DNA of 56,771 bases from an uncultured Lachnospiraceae bacterium (GTDB taxonomy: Bacteria; Bacillota; Clostridia; Lachnospirales; Lachnospiraceae), in contig CAJUMV010000013.1 in NCBI GenBank assembly GCA_910587715.1, positions 1 through 56,771 on the forward strand. The letters are read 5' to 3'. Each line of letters begins with the position of its first letter. Position 1 is the first letter of the stretch. This document shows positions 43,050 through 53,129 of this stretch, piece after piece. The notes beneath the pieces were generated by a model. It saw only the letters and a list, made by a program, of their open reading frames with translations. It did no database searches and was not told where the DNA came from. Position numbers and translations under genes: made by a program.

Positions 43050-44252
43050 CTATGAAATAAGACCTAAAAGCCAGTCCCTTGCGTTTATACGACGAATGCC
43101 GTCATACTGTACCTCAGGGTCATCATCTAATGTAAGAATAAATTTCGGATAATGGTCTCGAATAGACATAAGCGGTCTTAATTCCCTCTCTAACGTTTTT
43201 TCATCCCTTACCGACAGTGCCACCTGATAATACACGGTTCCTTTACTATTTTGCGCAACGAAATCCACTTCAAAGCTATCTATCCTGCCGACATAAACAT
43301 CATATCCTCTTCTAAGAAGCTCTAAATAAACAATATTTTCCAAAATATGCCCACCATCATAAGCGCTCTTTCCAAGAAGTATATAACGCAAACCAATATC
43401 AACGACATAGTACTTTTCTAACGTTTTTAAGTGCTGTTTTCCCTTAATACGATATCTTTTCGCCTGATAAATCACATAGCTTTCCGTCAAAGCCTCCAAA
43501 TACCTTTCTATGGTCTTGGCGTCCACTTTTCTTCCATTTGAGGTCATGGTATCCGCTATTTTTTTTGAGGAAAGAGGACTGCCAATATTGTCAAACACAA
43601 ATCGCAAAACGCTCTTTAACATCATGACATCCGTAATTCTTTTTCTGCTGACGATATCTTTGACCACAATCGTATTATATATTCCCTCCAGATAATCTCG
43701 GATTTCGTCTGGCTGTCCTTTTAGCTCCAATGTATAAGGGAACGAACTGTTTTCCAGATACTCCACATATTTAATGCCCCGGTCGTTCATGCTTCCGGTA
43801 CTTAACATGTACTCTTTAAAGGAGAGCGGCAGCATTTCTATCTGTACATATCTGCCTGAAATCAATGTCGCAATTTCACCGGAAAGCATATAGGCATTAG
43901 AGCCAGTAATATAAATATCTACATTGTCTTTGATATACAGGCTGTCCACCACTTTAGGAAAGCGCTCCACATGCTGAATCTCATCCAAAAAAATATATGT
44001 CATGCACTCTTTCCTGAGCCGCTTTTTGATATAGGCATACAGGACTTTATAATCCGTCAGTTCTTCATAGTCCATATCTTCAAAGTTAATTGTCAAAATC
44101 TGTTCATCCGAAATCCCCTGCGCCTGCAACCACTCCTGATAGATGGCAAAAAGCGTCGATTTCCCGCAGCGCCGAACGCCTGTGACAACTTTAATCAGCT
44201 TTTTGTCTTTAAGTGCAATCAATTTATTCAGATATTCCGTCCTTTCTAGCAT
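43050..44252 (-). CDS. AAA-type ATPase with DUF4143 domain
   Basis: A 400-residue protein. The N-terminal AAA domain has Walker A VVTGVRRCGKSTLFAIYQEW and Walker B TYIFLDEIQHVERF. The C-terminal DUF4143 part has KKIADTMTSNGRKVDAKTIE and then ALTESYVIYQAKRY and GLRYILLGKSAYDGGHILEN. The tail DSFEVDFVAQNSKGTVYYQV is nuclease-like in look. Function is not established; such genes are common and often mobile. The start ATG at 44252 has GGAGGTGAAAAG. It looks more AT-rich than its neighbours and is a monocistronic insertion with its own promoter. Confidence 0.9.
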   Translation of the reverse strand: MLERTEYLNKLIALKDKKLIKVVTGVRRCGKSTLFAIYQEWLQAQGISDEQILTINFEDMDYEELTDYKVLYAYIKKRLRKECMTYIFLDEIQHVERFPKVVDSLYIKDNVDIYITGSNAYMLSGEIATLISGRYVQIEMLPLSFKEYMLSTGSMNDRGIKYVEYLENSSFPYTLELKGQPDEIRDYLEGIYNTIVVKDIVSRKRITDVMMLKSVLRFVFDNIGSPLSSKKIADTMTSNGRKVDAKTIERYLEALTESYVIYQAKRYRIKGKQHLKTLEKYYVVDIGLRYILLGKSAYDGGHILENIVYLELLRRGYDVYVGRIDSFEVDFVAQNSKGTVYYQVALSVRDEKTLERELRPLMSIRDHYPKFILTLDDDPEVQYDGIRRINARDWLLGLIS

Positions 44253-44286
44253 CTTTTCACCTCCACAAATGGCATTTGATATAATT

Positions 44287-44315
44287 ATTATATCCGAAAG
44301 CTTATAAATCATCAA
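44287..44315 (-). promoter_or_regulatory. Promoter of the DUF4143 ATPase gene
   Basis: Minus-strand -35 TTGATG (44310-44315), exact 17-bp spacer, -10 TATAAT (44287-44292). It is 35 bp upstream of the ATG at 44252. Confidence 0.75.
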
Positions 44316-44357
44316 CACTTTTAGGATTTCATTCCCAAAAGCATTAAAAGTAAGCGC

Positions 44358-44403
44358 AAAAAAAGGGACCCTCGCCGTTAACTTTCAAAAATGCAAGAGT
44401 CCC
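44358..44403 (-). terminator. Intrinsic terminator ending the surface-protein operon
   Basis: Minus-strand GGGACTCTTGC pairs with GCGAGGGTCCC (two G-U pairs) and is followed by TTTTTTTGCGC. It lies about 20 bp past the stop of the 1005-residue LRR gene. Confidence 0.9.
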
Positions 44404-44421
44404 CAAAAACAATCTGTCGTT

Positions 44422-47400
44422 TTATTTTTTCCACCCTAATCTGCGAAGCCTTCTCTTCCACCTCGCCATAGTCGACCTCTGATAAAAGAACACCGCCATC
44501 GCCGCGAAGAACAATCCCGCACCGAGGAAATATTTGGGATGGATACTGTAGTCTCCTGTGTCGGGGGACGCGTCCTTCTTTCCGAGAGACACAAACACCG
44601 CCTGCCCGTCCCTCACATCCGCAACCGCCGGGCCCGTACCATAGCTGTATATCCCGTATGCCGAAAAATGCGCCGCCTGAAACGTCACTGCATCCTTACC
44701 GTCCAAAGAGACAATACGGCTGTCCACTTCCTCAAGCTGCCCGTCCTCATCCAGACATACCACATGCATATTTTCCTGCAGCACGCCGGAAGGAAGCGGC
44801 ATGGTAATCTCCACCCGCTGTTTGCCGAGTCCCGTAATCGGCACATCGGTTGTCGTGTCCGTCATGGTAATCTCGTAAGCATGGAGGGAATGCGGCAGCT
44901 TATTGCCATAAATCGACTTATATACATCCCCGATTTTTGCCATTGCTTCTTCACTGTCGGCAATATCTATCCGGTAACACCCTTCGCCGCCTTCCATAAC
45001 TGCCGTCATCAGGCTGTCCTGCGGTATTGAATAGCTGTTATTCTGCACCGTAATGCCGGTCTGCGGTTCCACTCGCTCCACATCGGAAAGCGTTTCCTGT
45101 CCCGCCTCCAGCGTGTAAGTGCGTCCGTCTATTTCCACGGTTTCCCCGGGACCGGGACCACCGCCGCGTCTTGACAAAATCGTGAGCACGCCGCCTGCTG
45201 TATCCGCCGCGCTGTCTGCTGTCGCCGCTGCAGCATCCGTAGTCGCCTGTCCACCGCCGTTATCAGACGAAGCTGCCGCGTCTGTCGTCGCACGCCCGCC
45301 GCTGTTATCCGCGCTCCCGGCGTTTTCTGCATCTGCCGTCTGCCGTCCTGAAGCGTTTTCGTCCGCAGACATATCCGCCTCCGCATCAGCCGTACCCTGC
45401 CTTCTGCAAATCACGCCCATAAAATCGCCGCCCGCTCTGGACAGACAGGTGCCTGTCAAATCCGTCACACCCGCCGGAATCACGGCTATTCGGGTACCTG
45501 TAAAGACCGGTCCTCTGTAGGTATCCCGATAAAGCTTCGTAGACGCGTTCTCATAGGATCGTGCAGGGAGCTTGTCGCCTGCAAAATAAATTACGCCATC
45601 CTTACTCTTTTCGTTATCAAAGGCACGAAGCCCAATCTGCTCCACCGAAGCCGGAATGGTAACCGTCCGAATCGGACAGCCGGCGAATGCCCTGTCGCGT
45701 ATCTGTCGCACACCCTCCGCACCGTTCATCGAAGTTAAATTCACACAGCCTTCAAACGCGCTCTCTCCGATAATCGAAACACTGTCCGGAATCTGTACCC
45801 CTTCCACACTGCTCAAGCCCTTAAACGCTTCCGGTCCGATTACTTTCACAGAATCCGGTATCGTCACTACACCACCCGTTCCCCTGTAGGCGAGCAAAAT
45901 GCCGTCACCCACAATCAGAAATTCTCCGGCTTCACCCGCATTCGACTTCCAGCCGGCAAGCCACGGCGTATTTTCAAAAGCGGAAACACCGATTTCCTTC
46001 ACACTGCCAGGAATGACCACATCAGTCAATTCGTCGCAATGATAAAATGCCGCATAACCAATTTCCTCCACACCATCGGGAATCCTCGCCGTATTTACCG
46101 ATGATCTCGCAAAGGCAAATTCCCCAATCCGTCGAATACCGCCCGGTATTTCGCAGGAAGTCATATCCTCATCATAATAAGCCTGCGCCGCTATGATTTC
46201 TCCATTTACCACCGTATATTTCGGGAAAGAACCGCCCTTTGCATCCTCCGAACCCGCAAGACCGGGAATCGTGTCAAGCTCCGGTTCCTCCACCACAGGC
46301 TCACCGCCCAGAACCTCCCCGGTTCCTCCTACATTGACAGTCGCCTTGGCATTATCCACCAGTACATAGACTTCCTGTCCGACCACCCGTGATTTCGCCT
46401 TTACGCCCGGATCTTCCTCCTCTTCCATGGCATTCATATGGGTTACCTCGTGATAATAGTCCACCGGACCCACAATCGAAGCCGTTTCGATCTCCTCACT
46501 ATTGCCGCTTACCGTTTGGGAAATCGGCGCCTCCTCGTACTCGGACACGTCGATATCGTCCAAAACAAGCGTCTGTGCAAAGCTCTTCGCATAGGAGCCT
46601 GCCTCCGCATGAATTTCCAGCTTCGTACAACCGTCAAATGCCGTAGAATGAATCGTACTGACCGAAATCGGAATCGTAATATCACGGAGTCTGACGCAGT
46701 CCTCAAACGCTTTCATATCAATCCTGTTCACGGAGTACGGAATCGAAACCTCTTTTAAGTTCTTGCAGTTGGAAAACGCATAACCCGTAATCTCCGACAC
46801 ATTGCCGCTGATGCTCACACTTTGCAGATTGTAATCGCCCCAGAAAGTATAGGGCCTTATCTTATTCACAGAAGACGGCATACTGTAGGAATCCGCCTTT
46901 CTGCCCGCAAGCACCTGATAAAGCACATCCCAGCCTTTCTTGTTGTAAATCGCGCCGTCATCGCAGACAAAATACGGATTATCGCTGGAAAAGCTTACGG
47001 ATGATAAGCTATAATCCCCTGCAAAAACACCGTTTCCAAGGCTCTTAAGTCCTGTCCCGACAGAGACCTCTCTCAGGGAAGGACAATCGGAAAATGCCGC
47101 GTTTTCAATGGTCTCCACACTGTCGGGGACCGTCACGCTCTCCAGATTGGCGCAATCGGAAAAAGCCCTCGCGCCAATGACCTCCACACTGTCGCCCAGC
47201 GTAACGCTGCACACATAGTCATTCCCCGCAAAGGCTTCCGACGCTATCTTTTTTACCTGATTGGAAAGAGACACGTTCTCAGCCGTGCCGTTATATTTCA
47301 CTAATGTAGTTCCATCCATATTAAAATCAGATGCGGCGGAGGAATCCTCCGCCTCCACATCTGAAACAGGAATCTGTGTCACGACAATCGCTGTCACTAA

Positions 47401-47439
47401 GAGCAGTGTGCCGATCAGCTTTCTTATTCGTTTCCTCAT
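44422..47439 (-). CDS. BspA-type leucine-rich-repeat surface protein, 1005 residues, sortase substrate
   Basis: A signal sequence (about 1-30, IGTLLLVTAIVVTQIPVSDV) leads into two blocks of BspA/LRR_5 repeats (about 50-290 and 410-660; for example EVIGARAFSDCANLESVTVP). A Ser/Ala/Thr/Asp-rich stalk at about 690-760 carries tandem copies of A-T-D-A-A-A-type residues. A beta-rich module of about 120 residues precedes the sorting signal SPDTGDYSIHPKYFLGAG, then a helix and a basic tail ending KRRLRRLGWKK. It should be anchored to peptidoglycan by the class B sortase upstream. The start ATG follows GAGGGGGAATCTT. It is the last gene of the operon. Confidence 0.9.
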   Translation of the reverse strand: MRKRIRKLIGTLLLVTAIVVTQIPVSDVEAEDSSAASDFNMDGTTLVKYNGTAENVSLSNQVKKIASEAFAGNDYVCSVTLGDSVEVIGARAFSDCANLESVTVPDSVETIENAAFSDCPSLREVSVGTGLKSLGNGVFAGDYSLSSVSFSSDNPYFVCDDGAIYNKKGWDVLYQVLAGRKADSYSMPSSVNKIRPYTFWGDYNLQSVSISGNVSEITGYAFSNCKNLKEVSIPYSVNRIDMKAFEDCVRLRDITIPISVSTIHSTAFDGCTKLEIHAEAGSYAKSFAQTLVLDDIDVSEYEEAPISQTVSGNSEEIETASIVGPVDYYHEVTHMNAMEEEEDPGVKAKSRVVGQEVYVLVDNAKATVNVGGTGEVLGGEPVVEEPELDTIPGLAGSEDAKGGSFPKYTVVNGEIIAAQAYYDEDMTSCEIPGGIRRIGEFAFARSSVNTARIPDGVEEIGYAAFYHCDELTDVVIPGSVKEIGVSAFENTPWLAGWKSNAGEAGEFLIVGDGILLAYRGTGGVVTIPDSVKVIGPEAFKGLSSVEGVQIPDSVSIIGESAFEGCVNLTSMNGAEGVRQIRDRAFAGCPIRTVTIPASVEQIGLRAFDNEKSKDGVIYFAGDKLPARSYENASTKLYRDTYRGPVFTGTRIAVIPAGVTDLTGTCLSRAGGDFMGVICRRQGTADAEADMSADENASGRQTADAENAGSADNSGGRATTDAAASSDNGGGQATTDAAAATADSAADTAGGVLTILSRRGGGPGPGETVEIDGRTYTLEAGQETLSDVERVEPQTGITVQNNSYSIPQDSLMTAVMEGGEGCYRIDIADSEEAMAKIGDVYKSIYGNKLPHSLHAYEITMTDTTTDVPITGLGKQRVEITMPLPSGVLQENMHVVCLDEDGQLEEVDSRIVSLDGKDAVTFQAAHFSAYGIYSYGTGPAVADVRDGQAVFVSLGKKDASPDTGDYSIHPKYFLGAGLFFAAMAVFFYQRSTMARWKRRLRRLGWKK

Positions 47440-47466
47440 AAGATTCCCCCTCGGGATCTACATCCC

Positions 47467-50400
47467 TTATGCCTTTGCCGCCGCCTTTTTGTCCTTCTTC
47501 AAGAACAGAATGATCGACAGGCAAGCCAACCCGAGCGATAAGAACCACTTCGGATGAATCGGATCCCCGGTCTTAGGCGTCACGTCAATTACGCCTTCCA
47601 CCAGATTTCCGGTGTCCACATAAATCGTATAAGGCGAGAAGTGCTCCGCGCGGAAACGGATGCAAGGTATCCCGTTTATCGTGGTAAAGCTCTCATTCAG
47701 GCTCTCTAACTGATCGCCGCTTACCACCGCTCCCGCCATATTGTTTCCGCCGTAAGCCACAAGCGAATCCGGAATCGGGATGGTAATGTCCACAGAAAGC
47801 CCCGTGGTATCCGTAATCTTCGTAGTTCCGGTGGAATCATAGAGACTGATATCCATCGCATAATACAGGATATTGTCCAGCGTACCGTACTTGTTAGTAA
47901 GGGCTGCCGCCACTGCACGGGTCGCCTCATCCGTCTCGGAAATCTTCACAATAAAGTTATCCGAAGAACCGTTTGTATTTGCCGTCGCCAAATCTCTGTT
48001 GGAGATACCCGGCTTCTCAATATCCACTCTGGTACTGCCGTTTCCGTTTGTCGTGCCTGTGTTGTTGCCGGTATTTCCGGTTCCGCCACCGCCACCGCCG
48101 CCGGTATTCACCGCTACCGCAGGCGCAGCCGGAGCCTCCACGTAATTCGCCTTAACCGTCACATTGTTAGCAGGCATCGTAAAGGTCGTCGTCGTCATCG
48201 TCGTGCTGGCAAGCGCCACCCCGTTCGACTCTGTCGTCCACTTTTCGAATCTCATACCGTCCGCAGGCGTATAGCACGAAATAATAACTACCGTACCGGG
48301 CGCATAACTGCCGGAGCCGCTTCCGCCTTCCACGAATACCGTATACTGTCCCACACCGCTTGAGGTGGTGGAGGTAGCGCTCGTGGAACTGCTGGAGGTA
48401 GAGCTGCTGCTTGTGCTGCTGCTCTTTTTGCTGCTACTGCTTCCGCCGCTGTTCTTGCTGGTCGTTGTATTTCTGCTGGTGTTTCCAGAGCTGCCGCCGC
48501 TGGTATTTCCGGAGCCGCCGCTGGTACTGCCACCGCTCGTGTTTCCGTTACCGCCATTCTGTGCGAAGAGCGCAAGCACCGTCGTATTCCGTGTAATAAT
48601 CGTCTCCGGCGTCCATACCTCGCCCGCATCCGTCCTGAATTCATTCAGGAAGCTATAGCCATCCTCAGTCGGATTCGGTGAAGGTACCGGTGTCGGCAGA
48701 TCGCCGTTCAAGGGATCCGCAAAACTTGTTCCCGGAACGATCAGATATCTGTCATTCTCATCCGCGCCTCTTCCGCTGAACACCTGACCGGTACGACCAT
48801 GTACAAACTGTACGCTGCACTTGCCGTCCACCAGCGTACCGTCGCTCGTATACTGCGCTACGAAGACAGTCATGTCATTCTCAATCGGATCGTCCGTCGT
48901 CTTGCCATCGTCACTCAACCACTTATCGAACTTATAGCCCGACCGATGATTTGCCGCGTACACAACCTTAGCTGCCTCAGGAATCGTCTCATCTGTAAAT
49001 CTGTACCCTTTATCCACGGTCACCATATCGCCAAGCATCGTACCATCATAGTCATAGAACCATACGCGGAACGCATCCAACGGCTCAAATCTGATATCAT
49101 GCCGATCCGCATACCGCTGCGCCGCCGAATCCTCATAAGAATAAATGATAAATTTATCTCTCGGCATGAATGCGCTGTCTGCAATATCTACCTCTCTGCC
49201 ATAAATTGTCACATTCATAAGAGCGGCATTAGCCGGATTTGTCCGGAGGAATGCATCATCCGCAATCTTGTTCACCGACCCTGGCAGGACCATCTGACTA
49301 ATCCCGTTACAATCCTTGAACGCGTTCTTTGGAATCGTCTTCAACCACTGAGCGTCCGAAAGATTGACAGAAAGAATATCTTCACACCCTTCAAAAGCGC
49401 CTTCCGCAATAGCAGGAAGAAGCGTCACTCCGTCTCCGTCCTTATCTGTCTCGCAGACCTCGCAGAGGAATGGAATCAGGCTGTCCGTCGCTGAGGATAT
49501 CGTATTGACAGCGAGTTCCGCGTTACCACTGTTCGCCCGTCCCCTCGCAAGCAGACACTCAATAATCCGATATCGATCGTTGCCGTCCGCATCCTTATGC
49601 TTTTCATAGAGAATGCCTCTCTCTGCGGGATAATCCGGGCTGCCAACCAGATCAATCAGGTTCTTACACTCCCGAAACGGCATCTTACCCACATCTTTGA
49701 CTGCCGGCATTTCCACTCTGGATAACTGCTCACAGTTATCAAAAGCATAATCCGGAATCGATGTTACAGAAGTGAGAATCACACTCTTAATCGTATCGTT
49801 ACCTTTTACTGCGCTCTCTCTGTCATCATCATCTTCTTCATAGTCTTTATAATAACCGCTGAACAGCCCCGGTACCGCGCCGCCCAAAGTAGAAGTATAC
49901 ATGGTATCCGCCGGTCTGTTCTTAATATACTTGTTATAGTTATCGCTGTTCTGCTCCATATAAGAGATGACATCGATGGAGTCTACCCCCGCCGGCACAT
50001 AGACATCCTGCGTTCCGTGAATAAAATTCCATACCTTCTGCGGCACCTGCTTATATTCCGGCAGCGCGTCATAATCTACCGTCGGATCCAGATAATTATT
50101 ATAATTATCCATAAAATTATACGGATGATTCTTAAAATAGGGCTCCGGATCCGTAGCCGCCTCCACTATCAAAGGCTCAAATAAGAAATCCCCAATCGAA
50201 GCCTGGGCGGTTTCCCCTTCATCAGACAGATATGTCTTCCAGCCCCCGTCACAATAAGCAGGGTTGATCCAGGGTCCGTACCGCAGCTCCAACGCCTCAT
50301 CCATGTCTGCATATGCTATCGTTTCCCCGCCGGGCAGCGTTACGGAAGCTTCCGCCATACGCCATGCATTATGAATGATCGCGTACTCCCGCCGCATGGT

Positions 50401-53067
50401 ATTAACCGCTTCGCTATCCGTATTATAAACCGTATAGTAATAATACTCCTCCATGTCGCGACAGAAGTCCTGCAGTTCGTCGTCTCTGGTCAGATTCTCC
50501 AAATCCTGAAGCTTCGGATAATCCAGAAGGGTCACTTCCCCCGTCTTCTGATCCGGCATCACTGTCAGACGCGTTCCCTGTTCACTGTCCCAAAGACTCT
50601 GATAACAGATATTCACCCCCGGAAAATTCGGGCGGTCAGGGTCTCTGAGCAGATTGTCTTTATCCTTCGCCAGTTCAAACGGTCCATAGCCCTCCACGAT
50701 GTCCCCGTGGAAAGTAAGATGGTCTCCGGTAGTAACAAAAGCGTTCTCACCGATATCCTCCCGTTTCAGGGCTTCATATCCATCAGCAGGCTTCGTAAAG
50801 TACACATCATACAGCTTTGAGCAGCCAGCAAAAGCATTCGCCCCAATGCTTGTCACGGAATCACCAATACGTACTTTCTTTAAGTTTTCCAAATCGCGGA
50901 ATACGCTGTCGCCAATGGTACTGATAGAATTATTCTTTATCGTAATGCTGCGGATCACAGCTCTCAAATCTGCATCGTTAAAACATCCTGTGCCGATACT
51001 CTTAATCTGAATATCACCAATCTTCTCGGGAATCACCAAATCTACCATGCCCGGATTTCTGGTAATCAGAGCGCAGGAAATCAGAGAGCCGTCCTCGCTT
51101 GCCGCATAGCGGTACCTCGTACCATCCTCACTCTCCAGCGCCATTTCGTAATACAGTTGACCGCCTTTCTCATAGACATAAGTAATTCCCTTGCCATCTG
51201 TCCGGACGGCATCCCATGTACTGGTTCTCGGACCTGACGGCTGTCCGCTGTAAAGTTCCGGTCCATACACACGGAAATCATCCTCTGTCACATCCTTAAA
51301 GAGTTCTTTGTCAAAAGTAGCTGACCCACACTTATCTGAGAACTCTACTCTCTTCAACCCAAAACAATTATAGAAAGTATTGACAGGCACTTTTCTGGTG
51401 TAATTCTCAATATAAACATTCTGCAGCCCCCGTCTGTTGGCAAGGATATAATCGTCCATGGATTCCAATCCCTCACTCGGGAAATGGAAATCCGTCATCG
51501 TATCGCCGCTGGGTGCAGCAATGGCAAATGCGCACTTACCAATCTTTTGAAATACAGTTCTGGCAAAATTCACGGCAGTCAGTCTGGTATCCCCGTAAAA
51601 GGCAAAGTCCCCAATCGTACAAGCATCTCCGGTCTCAAAGAACTGCACCTCAGTCAAATCCAGACAGTACGCAAAAGCGCCATGTCCGATTGAGCTGACA
51701 TGCTTTGGCAGATTCAGCTTTGTGTTGATTCCCGACCCGTAAAAGGCTTCCACGCCGATAGTAGACGTAGGTGAGTTGTCGCTGAAAGTAACTTCTTTCA
51801 GGCTCTTACAACCGTAAAACGCCCGATCCCCTATCGTTATGGCATTACCGATATCCACGCTGGCAATATCCGCCCCCTGAAACGCGCTGCGCTCAATCGT
51901 TCTCACATACTGATCGATCTGGATATTCTTGACATTATGTACATCGGCAAAAGCCCTGTAAGCGATGTTCGTGATCAAAGTGTCATCCTGCTCCACCAGA
52001 TAACCGCCCACATCCTTATAGTTGGAATCCGCCGGCACATTGCCGTCACCGTGAGCCACGTACACACTGCCCTCATTAGCCGCCAATCTTCTGTCAGAGG
52101 CAAGCTCCAGATTATAACCCGGCAGCCTGCTCAGGATCCTGTTGTGCTCGCAAAAATATTTTTTACGATCTGTCTCATTATTGATATCGGAAGCCGCCCT
52201 TTCCAACGAACCGGGCTTTGTCATGGCATCCGCCGCATCCTTCTGACCATCCTGCTCCAGCTTCTTATACTCTTCCCAATATGTCGTAAACTCATTGGTA
52301 TAAGTGTCATAATCTCCGCCAAAATAGGTTTCAAAAAAATGTATGGTTTCCTCATCTAAAAGGACTTCCCCTGTCGCCTTACTCACATCTCTATATGTAT
52401 ACTTAATCTTATTTTTCGGATAGAACGGACTTGTAGAACTTAAATTATCCATCTGCCCGGGGGACAGCTTAATCGTCTCTGCCGCTTCCCCTTCCGGTCC
52501 CCTGTCTGTATTTAAGTAGTCCGGATTATTAAAATACAAATTAAAAGCATTTTGATGCACGTTAAAGTAAGAACGGTTCGGCTGCAGACCAAGATTTACC
52601 AGCTCCGCCGGGAACTCGTCGTTATATTTCACCAGTCTTCCCGTTTTATTGCCGGTGGGCTCATACAAAAACTGCCATGTAAGATAGAGATTCCCGCCAT
52701 AAGGGGTCACGATCTCCGTGGGCACCAGCCTCGAAGGATCCGTAATGGCATCCATAATATTCCCTTCGACTGCAGCCTTCGCAGCCGCCAGCGCAGCCTC
52801 ATCTGCCGTACCGTCATCCTTTTTATACTCTGACTCCGGTTTCGGCAAAACGTAGGAGTTATTTGTAGAGCCCGTCGGCGTCCCTTCCTCATATGCCACC
52901 GGAGATGTTGCAGGGTCGTTATCTGCACGGGTATCCACCGCCAGGTTCTCCGGCACGGGAATCGCAGCAACAACGACCGCCGTGATCATCAATACCACCG
53001 CGAGACTCCGCCGAACCGTCTTTTTTAATCTTCTCTTAGGCTTCTTCACTGTCGTTTTCTTTGCCAT
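47467..53067 (-). CDS. Giant BspA-type leucine-rich-repeat surface protein, 1866 residues, sortase substrate
   Basis: After a basic N-terminus and signal helix (SLAVVLMITAVVVAAIPVPE), a 300-residue non-repeat region precedes BspA-type LRR blocks (about 365-600, 690-790 and further toward 1290). Then come an InlB/Flg_new-like repeat (KVVYAANHRSGYKFDKWLSD), a Ser/Gly/Thr-rich stalk (about 1470-1540), a second GGSGSGSYAPGTVVIISCYT repeat and the same beta-rich module as the 1005-residue protein. It ends with TPKTGDPIHPKWFLSLGL, a helix and KKDKKAAAKA. The ATG at 53067 follows GGGGAGAGACACC; the frame to 53082 adds only five residues. Confidence 0.9.
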   Translation of the reverse strand: MAKKTTVKKPKRRLKKTVRRSLAVVLMITAVVVAAIPVPENLAVDTRADNDPATSPVAYEEGTPTGSTNNSYVLPKPESEYKKDDGTADEAALAAAKAAVEGNIMDAITDPSRLVPTEIVTPYGGNLYLTWQFLYEPTGNKTGRLVKYNDEFPAELVNLGLQPNRSYFNVHQNAFNLYFNNPDYLNTDRGPEGEAAETIKLSPGQMDNLSSTSPFYPKNKIKYTYRDVSKATGEVLLDEETIHFFETYFGGDYDTYTNEFTTYWEEYKKLEQDGQKDAADAMTKPGSLERAASDINNETDRKKYFCEHNRILSRLPGYNLELASDRRLAANEGSVYVAHGDGNVPADSNYKDVGGYLVEQDDTLITNIAYRAFADVHNVKNIQIDQYVRTIERSAFQGADIASVDIGNAITIGDRAFYGCKSLKEVTFSDNSPTSTIGVEAFYGSGINTKLNLPKHVSSIGHGAFAYCLDLTEVQFFETGDACTIGDFAFYGDTRLTAVNFARTVFQKIGKCAFAIAAPSGDTMTDFHFPSEGLESMDDYILANRRGLQNVYIENYTRKVPVNTFYNCFGLKRVEFSDKCGSATFDKELFKDVTEDDFRVYGPELYSGQPSGPRTSTWDAVRTDGKGITYVYEKGGQLYYEMALESEDGTRYRYAASEDGSLISCALITRNPGMVDLVIPEKIGDIQIKSIGTGCFNDADLRAVIRSITIKNNSISTIGDSVFRDLENLKKVRIGDSVTSIGANAFAGCSKLYDVYFTKPADGYEALKREDIGENAFVTTGDHLTFHGDIVEGYGPFELAKDKDNLLRDPDRPNFPGVNICYQSLWDSEQGTRLTVMPDQKTGEVTLLDYPKLQDLENLTRDDELQDFCRDMEEYYYYTVYNTDSEAVNTMRREYAIIHNAWRMAEASVTLPGGETIAYADMDEALELRYGPWINPAYCDGGWKTYLSDEGETAQASIGDFLFEPLIVEAATDPEPYFKNHPYNFMDNYNNYLDPTVDYDALPEYKQVPQKVWNFIHGTQDVYVPAGVDSIDVISYMEQNSDNYNKYIKNRPADTMYTSTLGGAVPGLFSGYYKDYEEDDDDRESAVKGNDTIKSVILTSVTSIPDYAFDNCEQLSRVEMPAVKDVGKMPFRECKNLIDLVGSPDYPAERGILYEKHKDADGNDRYRIIECLLARGRANSGNAELAVNTISSATDSLIPFLCEVCETDKDGDGVTLLPAIAEGAFEGCEDILSVNLSDAQWLKTIPKNAFKDCNGISQMVLPGSVNKIADDAFLRTNPANAALMNVTIYGREVDIADSAFMPRDKFIIYSYEDSAAQRYADRHDIRFEPLDAFRVWFYDYDGTMLGDMVTVDKGYRFTDETIPEAAKVVYAANHRSGYKFDKWLSDDGKTTDDPIENDMTVFVAQYTSDGTLVDGKCSVQFVHGRTGQVFSGRGADENDRYLIVPGTSFADPLNGDLPTPVPSPNPTEDGYSFLNEFRTDAGEVWTPETIITRNTTVLALFAQNGGNGNTSGGSTSGGSGNTSGGSSGNTSRNTTTSKNSGGSSSSKKSSSTSSSSTSSSSTSATSTTSSGVGQYTVFVEGGSGSGSYAPGTVVIISCYTPADGMRFEKWTTESNGVALASTTMTTTTFTMPANNVTVKANYVEAPAAPAVAVNTGGGGGGGTGNTGNNTGTTNGNGSTRVDIEKPGISNRDLATANTNGSSDNFIVKISETDEATRAVAAALTNKYGTLDNILYYAMDISLYDSTGTTKITDTTGLSVDITIPIPDSLVAYGGNNMAGAVVSGDQLESLNESFTTINGIPCIRFRAEHFSPYTIYVDTGNLVEGVIDVTPKTGDPIHPKWFLSLGLACLSIILFLKKDKKAAAKA

Positions 53068-53129
53068 GGTGTCTCTCCCCATTTCCTTTACACATTCTAA
53101 TTTTATCTGTATGAACCGGCTCCTGCCTG

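Noticed and set aside
48365..48545. Low-complexity Ser/Gly-coding stretch as a tandem DNA repeat
   Set aside because: The DNA has no exact repeat unit. It encodes the stalk of the giant LRR protein.
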